DNA of 7,533 nt from Bacillota bacterium (GTDB lineage: Bacteria; Bacillota_I; Bacilli_A; Acholeplasmatales; Acholeplasmataceae): the NCBI GenBank assembly GCA_030830185.1, contig JAURNN010000024.1, forward strand, positions 1 to 7,533, written 5' to 3'. Under the pieces are notes generated by a model. The model was given only the letters and a program-made list of their open reading frames with translations, was not told the DNA's origin and searched no databases. The translations under genes and the position numbers were made by a program. Below, piece after piece: positions 4,427-7,533 of this stretch (its first letter is position 1; every line of letters begins with the position of its first letter).

Positions 4427-5832
4427 GTGAGGTTAACCTGGAAACGTTCAGAAGCTTTATTAGGATGATAGAATGCTTCTATGCTTTCTTTATTAAGTCT
4501 CTCTAAGCTGTCTTTCGGTAATAGCGATAATAAGTCCCAACCGAGATCAAGTGTTTCATCGATGGAGCGATTGCTTTCAAAACCTTGAGATAAAAAATGT
4601 TTTTCAAACATACGACCAAACACAAGATGAGCTTGATCATAAGTTGATAATTCATCTTCACCAATGACAGAAGCTAAATCTTTAGCATCTTGAACTTTTG
4701 CATACGATGCAAATAATTGATTGGTGAGTTTATCGTGATCCTCACGTGTAAAGCCTTCACCAATACCATCTTTCATTAAACGTGATAAAGAAGGTAAGAT
4801 GCCAACAGGAGGATAAATTCCTGCTTGATGGAGATCTCTTGATAAGACGATTTGACCTTCAGTAATATAACCAGTTAAGTCTGGAATTGGATGCGTGATA
4901 TCATCATTTGGCATCGTAAGTATTGGAATTTGAGTGACAGAACCTTCTATATTTTTAATGAGTCCAGCACGTTCATAAAGTGATGCAAGATCTGAATATA
5001 AATAACCTGGATACCCTTTTCGACCTGGAATTTCACCTTTAGAAGAAGAAAATTCTCTTAAGGCTTCACAATAAGTAGTCATATCTGTCATAATGACCAG
5101 AATATGCATGTGATGCGTAAACGCTAAATATTCAGCAGCTGATAACGCAAATCGTGGTGTTAATATACGTTCAATGATTGGTTCATTAGAGACATTGACA
5201 TACATGACAACACGGTGCATGACACCTGCTTCTAAAAACTGAGTTTTAAAATAGTTTGCAACATCATGCTTCACACCCATTGCAGCAAAAACAACACCAA
5301 ATTGTTCCCCTTTTTCTTCGGCAATTTTAGCGTGCTTTACAATTTGAACTGCAAGTTCATTGTGAGGAAGACCAGCACCAGAAAAAATAGGCAGCTTTTG
5401 ACCTCGTATTAATGTCGTCAGTGCATCAATGGATGAGACACCTGTTTGTATAAAGTTTCTTGGATACATTCTTGATACTGGATTTAAAGGGAACCCATTA
5501 ATTTGTCGATATTCATCAATAAAAACATCGCCTAAACCATCAATCGGTTGACCTGAACCATTAAAAACACGTCCTAAAATCTCTTTAGAAAGTCCAATTT
5601 CAACGGCACGTCCAGACAATCTTGTACGAGTATTATTTAATGATAAATCATTGGTGCCTTCAAAGACTTGAATAGCGATACGATCACCATCAATATGAAC
5701 GACACGTCCATATCGAGAAGGTTTTCCTTCCACTTGGAGTTCAACCATTTCTTCAAATCCAACATCTTTGACATTGTCTAAAAAGATGAGTGGTCCATGG
5801 ATTTCGTCTAATCCAACATATTGTTTGATCAT
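4423..5832 (-). CDS. ntpB: V-type ATPase subunit B (non-catalytic, regulatory)
   Basis: A 469-residue, complete B subunit that alternates with subunit A in the cytosolic A3B3 head. An N-terminal beta-barrel (about 1-75) is followed by the nucleotide-binding fold. The P-loop is degenerate, SGAGLPHN (151-158), without Lys-Thr, so B binds but does not hydrolyse nucleotide. Arg351 in LPSLSRLMKDGIG corresponds to the arginine finger that completes the catalytic site of A (Arg350 in E. hirae NtpB). TDMTTYCEALRE (249-260) and GRKGYPGYLYSDLASLYERAG (270-290) are family signatures. The C-terminal helical domain is intact, and the length is usual. A full AGGAGG (minus strand, 5840-5845) ends 7 bases before the ATG and overlaps the ntpA stop by one base. 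The gene overlaps ntpD by 4 bases. Subunit identity is firm; the transported ion cannot be read from B. Confidence 0.98.
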   Translation of the reverse strand: MIKQYVGLDEIHGPLIFLDNVKDVGFEEMVELQVEGKPSRYGRVVHIDGDRIAIQVFEGTNDLSLNNTRTRLSGRAVEIGLSKEILGRVFNGSGQPIDGLGDVFIDEYRQINGFPLNPVSRMYPRNFIQTGVSSIDALTTLIRGQKLPIFSGAGLPHNELAVQIVKHAKIAEEKGEQFGVVFAAMGVKHDVANYFKTQFLEAGVMHRVVMYVNVSNEPIIERILTPRFALSAAEYLAFTHHMHILVIMTDMTTYCEALREFSSSKGEIPGRKGYPGYLYSDLASLYERAGLIKNIEGSVTQIPILTMPNDDITHPIPDLTGYITEGQIVLSRDLHQAGIYPPVGILPSLSRLMKDGIGEGFTREDHDKLTNQLFASYAKVQDAKDLASVIGEDELSTYDQAHLVFGRMFEKHFLSQGFESNRSIDETLDLGWDLLSLLPKDSLERLNKESIEAFYHPNKASERFQVNLT

Positions 5833-5839
5833 CTAAAAT

Positions 5840-5845
5840 CCTCCT
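5840..5845 (-). promoter_or_regulatory. Ribosome binding site of ntpB
   Basis: The minus strand reads AGGAGG, 7 bases before the ntpB ATG, within the 12-base gap after ntpA and touching the ntpA stop codon. It supports independent strong initiation of B, while D relies on coupling. Confidence 0.85.
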
Positions 5846-7533
5846 TAATCAATTCTGCGCATGACATCTTTAATCATGCTACTATACGTATCAAATGAAG
5901 AAGAGTCATCATTTGATATGTCATATTTCATTTGAATGATATTTTCAAAAATTTGTGTTTCTTTTAACACTTGAATGGATTTGTGTTCTGAGACATATTG
6001 AAGCCCTTGGTCATATAAGAAGATGATGATTCGCATCATATCATATTGTTTTTTTAAGGGTACATACGTATCATCTTTATGAAATGCATTTTGTTGTAAG
6101 AAACCAATACGTATGACTCGACCAAGTTCTATGATAAGTTTTTGATCATCAGGTAAAACATCTGAGCCAATCAGTTTCACGATTTCTAACAATTTTGTTT
6201 CTTCAGCAAGTAAATAAATGAGTTTTTGTCTAAATAGATTAAAATCATCAGCAACATGATCACGATAATAACGATCTAAATCATGTCCATAATCTGAATA
6301 GGACTCGTTCCAGTTAATAGCTGCATAATGTCTTGCATAAGCAAGTTGTTTATCAAGTGCCCAAAAGGTACGAACAAATCGTTTTGTATTTTGCGTCACT
6401 GGTTCAGAAAAATCTGCACCTTGAGGTGAAACTGCGCCAATAATCGTCACAGAACCAGTCAAATGATTTAATGTTTCTACATAACCTGCACGTTCATAAA
6501 ATTGTGAGATACGACTTGGTAAATAAGCAGGGAATCCTTCTTCAGCTGGCATTTCTTCTAAGCGTCCACTAATTTCACGAAGTGCTTCCGCCCATCTAGA
6601 AGTAGAATCTGCCATTAATGCGACGTGATAGCCCATGTCTCTGTAATACTCAGCAATTGCAACGCCTGTGTAAATACTTGCTTCACGTGCAGCAACTGGC
6701 ATGTTGGATGTATTTGCAATTAAAATGGTTCGTTCTAAAAGTGGTTGGTTTGTTCTTGGATCAATCAGTTCACTAAACTCTTCAAGTACTTGTGTCATTT
6801 CATTACCACGTTCTCCGCAACCTACATACACGATTAAATCAGCATCACACCATTTCGCAAGTTGATGTTGCAACATTGTTTTTCCGGTTCCAAATCCACC
6901 AGGAATGGCTGCTGTACCACCTTTTGCAATTGGGAAAAGCGTGTCAATCACGCGTTGACCACTAATGAGTGGCACATGAGAAATATGTCTTTCTAATACA
7001 GGACGTGGTGTTTTAATTGGCCATTTTTGAGTTAAATTAAGGGTGATGATACCATCTTTGGTTTGAACTTCACAAATGGTGTCTAAAACGTGATAAGAAC
7101 CACTTTTTTTAATGGTCAAAATTTCACCATGAATATTTGGTGGAATCATGAGTTTATGTTTAAAAAGTTTTGTTTCAAAAACTTCTGCAAAAATCATACC
7201 TGGTGTGACGTGATCGCCTTTTTGAAGTAAGACTGTAACATCCCATTTTTTCTCTTGATCAAGTGGAAATGTTTGACTTCCAGGTGGAATAAAATGTCCA
7301 TGACTTTTTTCAATATCTAATAAAGGTCGTTGAATACCATCATAAATATTAGATATTAATCCTGGTCCTAAGATGACTGAAATAGCTTCTCCAGTAGGAT
7401 AAACTGGGTCACCTTGTTTCAAACCAACCGTATCTTCATACACTTGAACAATGGTTTTATTTTTTTGAATTTGAATGACTTCACCTAAAAGCTTGTTTGG
7501 TCCAACATAAACCATTTCAAGCATTTTAAAAGA
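5845..7533 (-). CDS. ntpA: V-type ATPase subunit A (catalytic), 5' end outside window
   Basis: The catalytic subunit that hydrolyses or makes ATP in the A3B3 head. Numbering from the first visible ATG (7522-7524), the P-loop GGFGTGKT is at 209-216, GCGERGNEM at 236-243, and ALMADSTSRWAEALREISGR at 302-321, followed by AYLPSRISQFYERAG (333-347). The bulge domain peculiar to A subunits lies at about 75-170, which distinguishes it from F1-beta. That ATG is probably not the true start: the frame is open to the edge (codons for Ser-Phe-Lys precede it), no ribosome binding site is visible, and FKMLEMVYVG aligns with an internal stretch of A subunits that normally begins some 20 residues earlier with a KGKI..GP strand. 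With those residues the length would be about 580, as usual (T. thermophilus 578, E. hirae 593). ntpB follows after 12 bases. Other operon genes must lie to the right. Confidence 0.97.
   Translation of the reverse strand, partial: SFKMLEMVYVGPNKLLGEVIQIQKNKTIVQVYEDTVGLKQGDPVYPTGEAISVILGPGLISNIYDGIQRPLLDIEKSHGHFIPPGSQTFPLDQEKKWDVTVLLQKGDHVTPGMIFAEVFETKLFKHKLMIPPNIHGEILTIKKSGSYHVLDTICEVQTKDGIITLNLTQKWPIKTPRPVLERHISHVPLISGQRVIDTLFPIAKGGTAAIPGGFGTGKTMLQHQLAKWCDADLIVYVGCGERGNEMTQVLEEFSELIDPRTNQPLLERTILIANTSNMPVAAREASIYTGVAIAEYYRDMGYHVALMADSTSRWAEALREISGRLEEMPAEEGFPAYLPSRISQFYERAGYVETLNHLTGSVTIIGAVSPQGADFSEPVTQNTKRFVRTFWALDKQLAYARHYAAINWNESYSDYGHDLDRYYRDHVADDFNLFRQKLIYLLAEETKLLEIVKLIGSDVLPDDQKLIIELGRVIRIGFLQQNAFHKDDTYVPLKKQYDMMRIIIFLYDQGLQYVSEHKSIQVLKETQIFENIIQMKYDISNDDSSSFDTYSSMIKDVMRRID

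Noticed and set aside
4430..4439. Perfect palindrome AGGTTAACCT near the ntpB/ntpD junction
   Set aside because: It is short, has no loop, lies in coding sequence for the ntpB C-terminus, and has no terminator or operator context.
4423..7533. F-type ATP synthase alpha/beta instead of V-type A/B
   Set aside because: Subunit A has the bulge insertion and GGFGTGKT P-loop, B has a degenerate SGAGLPHN loop, and a V-type D subunit follows; F-type operons have delta-alpha-gamma-beta-epsilon.

Overview
The window is AT-rich and comes from a low-GC bacterium, most likely a Firmicutes/Mollicutes lineage that keeps the standard genetic code (Acholeplasma, Izemoplasma or Haloplasma-like). Reasons: Trp is encoded by TGG, the ntpB gene ends in TGA inside an ATGA overlap with ntpD, Shine-Dalgarno sites are strong (AGGAGG, AAGGAG), intrinsic terminators are clean, a Y-family polymerase is paired with a YolD-like gene as in Bacilli, and the organism carries a V-type ATPase. 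The taxonomic call is inference, not proof.

Layout, left to right. (1) 1-662, minus: a short-chain dehydrogenase of the retinol-dehydrogenase-like type, cut at its C-terminus by the window edge. (2) 714-2298, minus: a two-gene lesion-bypass unit, a UvrX/YqjW-type Y-family DNA polymerase followed by a YolD-like protein, with its own extended -10 promoter, an inverted repeat over the start region and a terminator. (3) 2406-2876, minus: a small protein with two membrane helices and a probable PH-like cytosolic domain, unrecognised. (4) 3000-3770, plus: a seven-helix microbial rhodopsin with the N-D-Q triad of light-driven sodium pumps (KR2 type), transcribed divergently from gene 3 through a compact two-way promoter region with a palindrome in the middle. 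(5) 3821-7533, minus: the distal end of a V-type ATPase operon, ntpA-ntpB-ntpD, tail-to-tail with the rhodopsin across a shared hairpin. ntpA runs off the right edge at its 5' end.

The main point of interest is the rhodopsin. NDQ sodium pumps are known mainly from marine Bacteroidetes and some Proteobacteria, so one in a low-GC Firmicute/Mollicute background is unusual. It lies beside a rotary ATPase of a family whose best-studied bacterial member (Enterococcus hirae) moves Na+. A light-charged Na+ gradient could drive this ATPase towards ATP synthesis, or save the ATP spent on Na+ extrusion, which would matter to a cell without a wall. The ion used by this ATPase cannot be read from subunits A, B and D. 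The rhodopsin also differs from KR2 at the two positions that shape cation selectivity and at several extracellular positions, so its ion specificity should not be assumed identical. No carotenoid cleavage or carotenoid synthesis gene is in the window; the retinol-dehydrogenase-like SDR is the only gene with a possible, weak link to retinal.

No stretch above 300 bases lacks a gene. No tRNA, rRNA, CRISPR array, insertion sequence or riboswitch was recognised.
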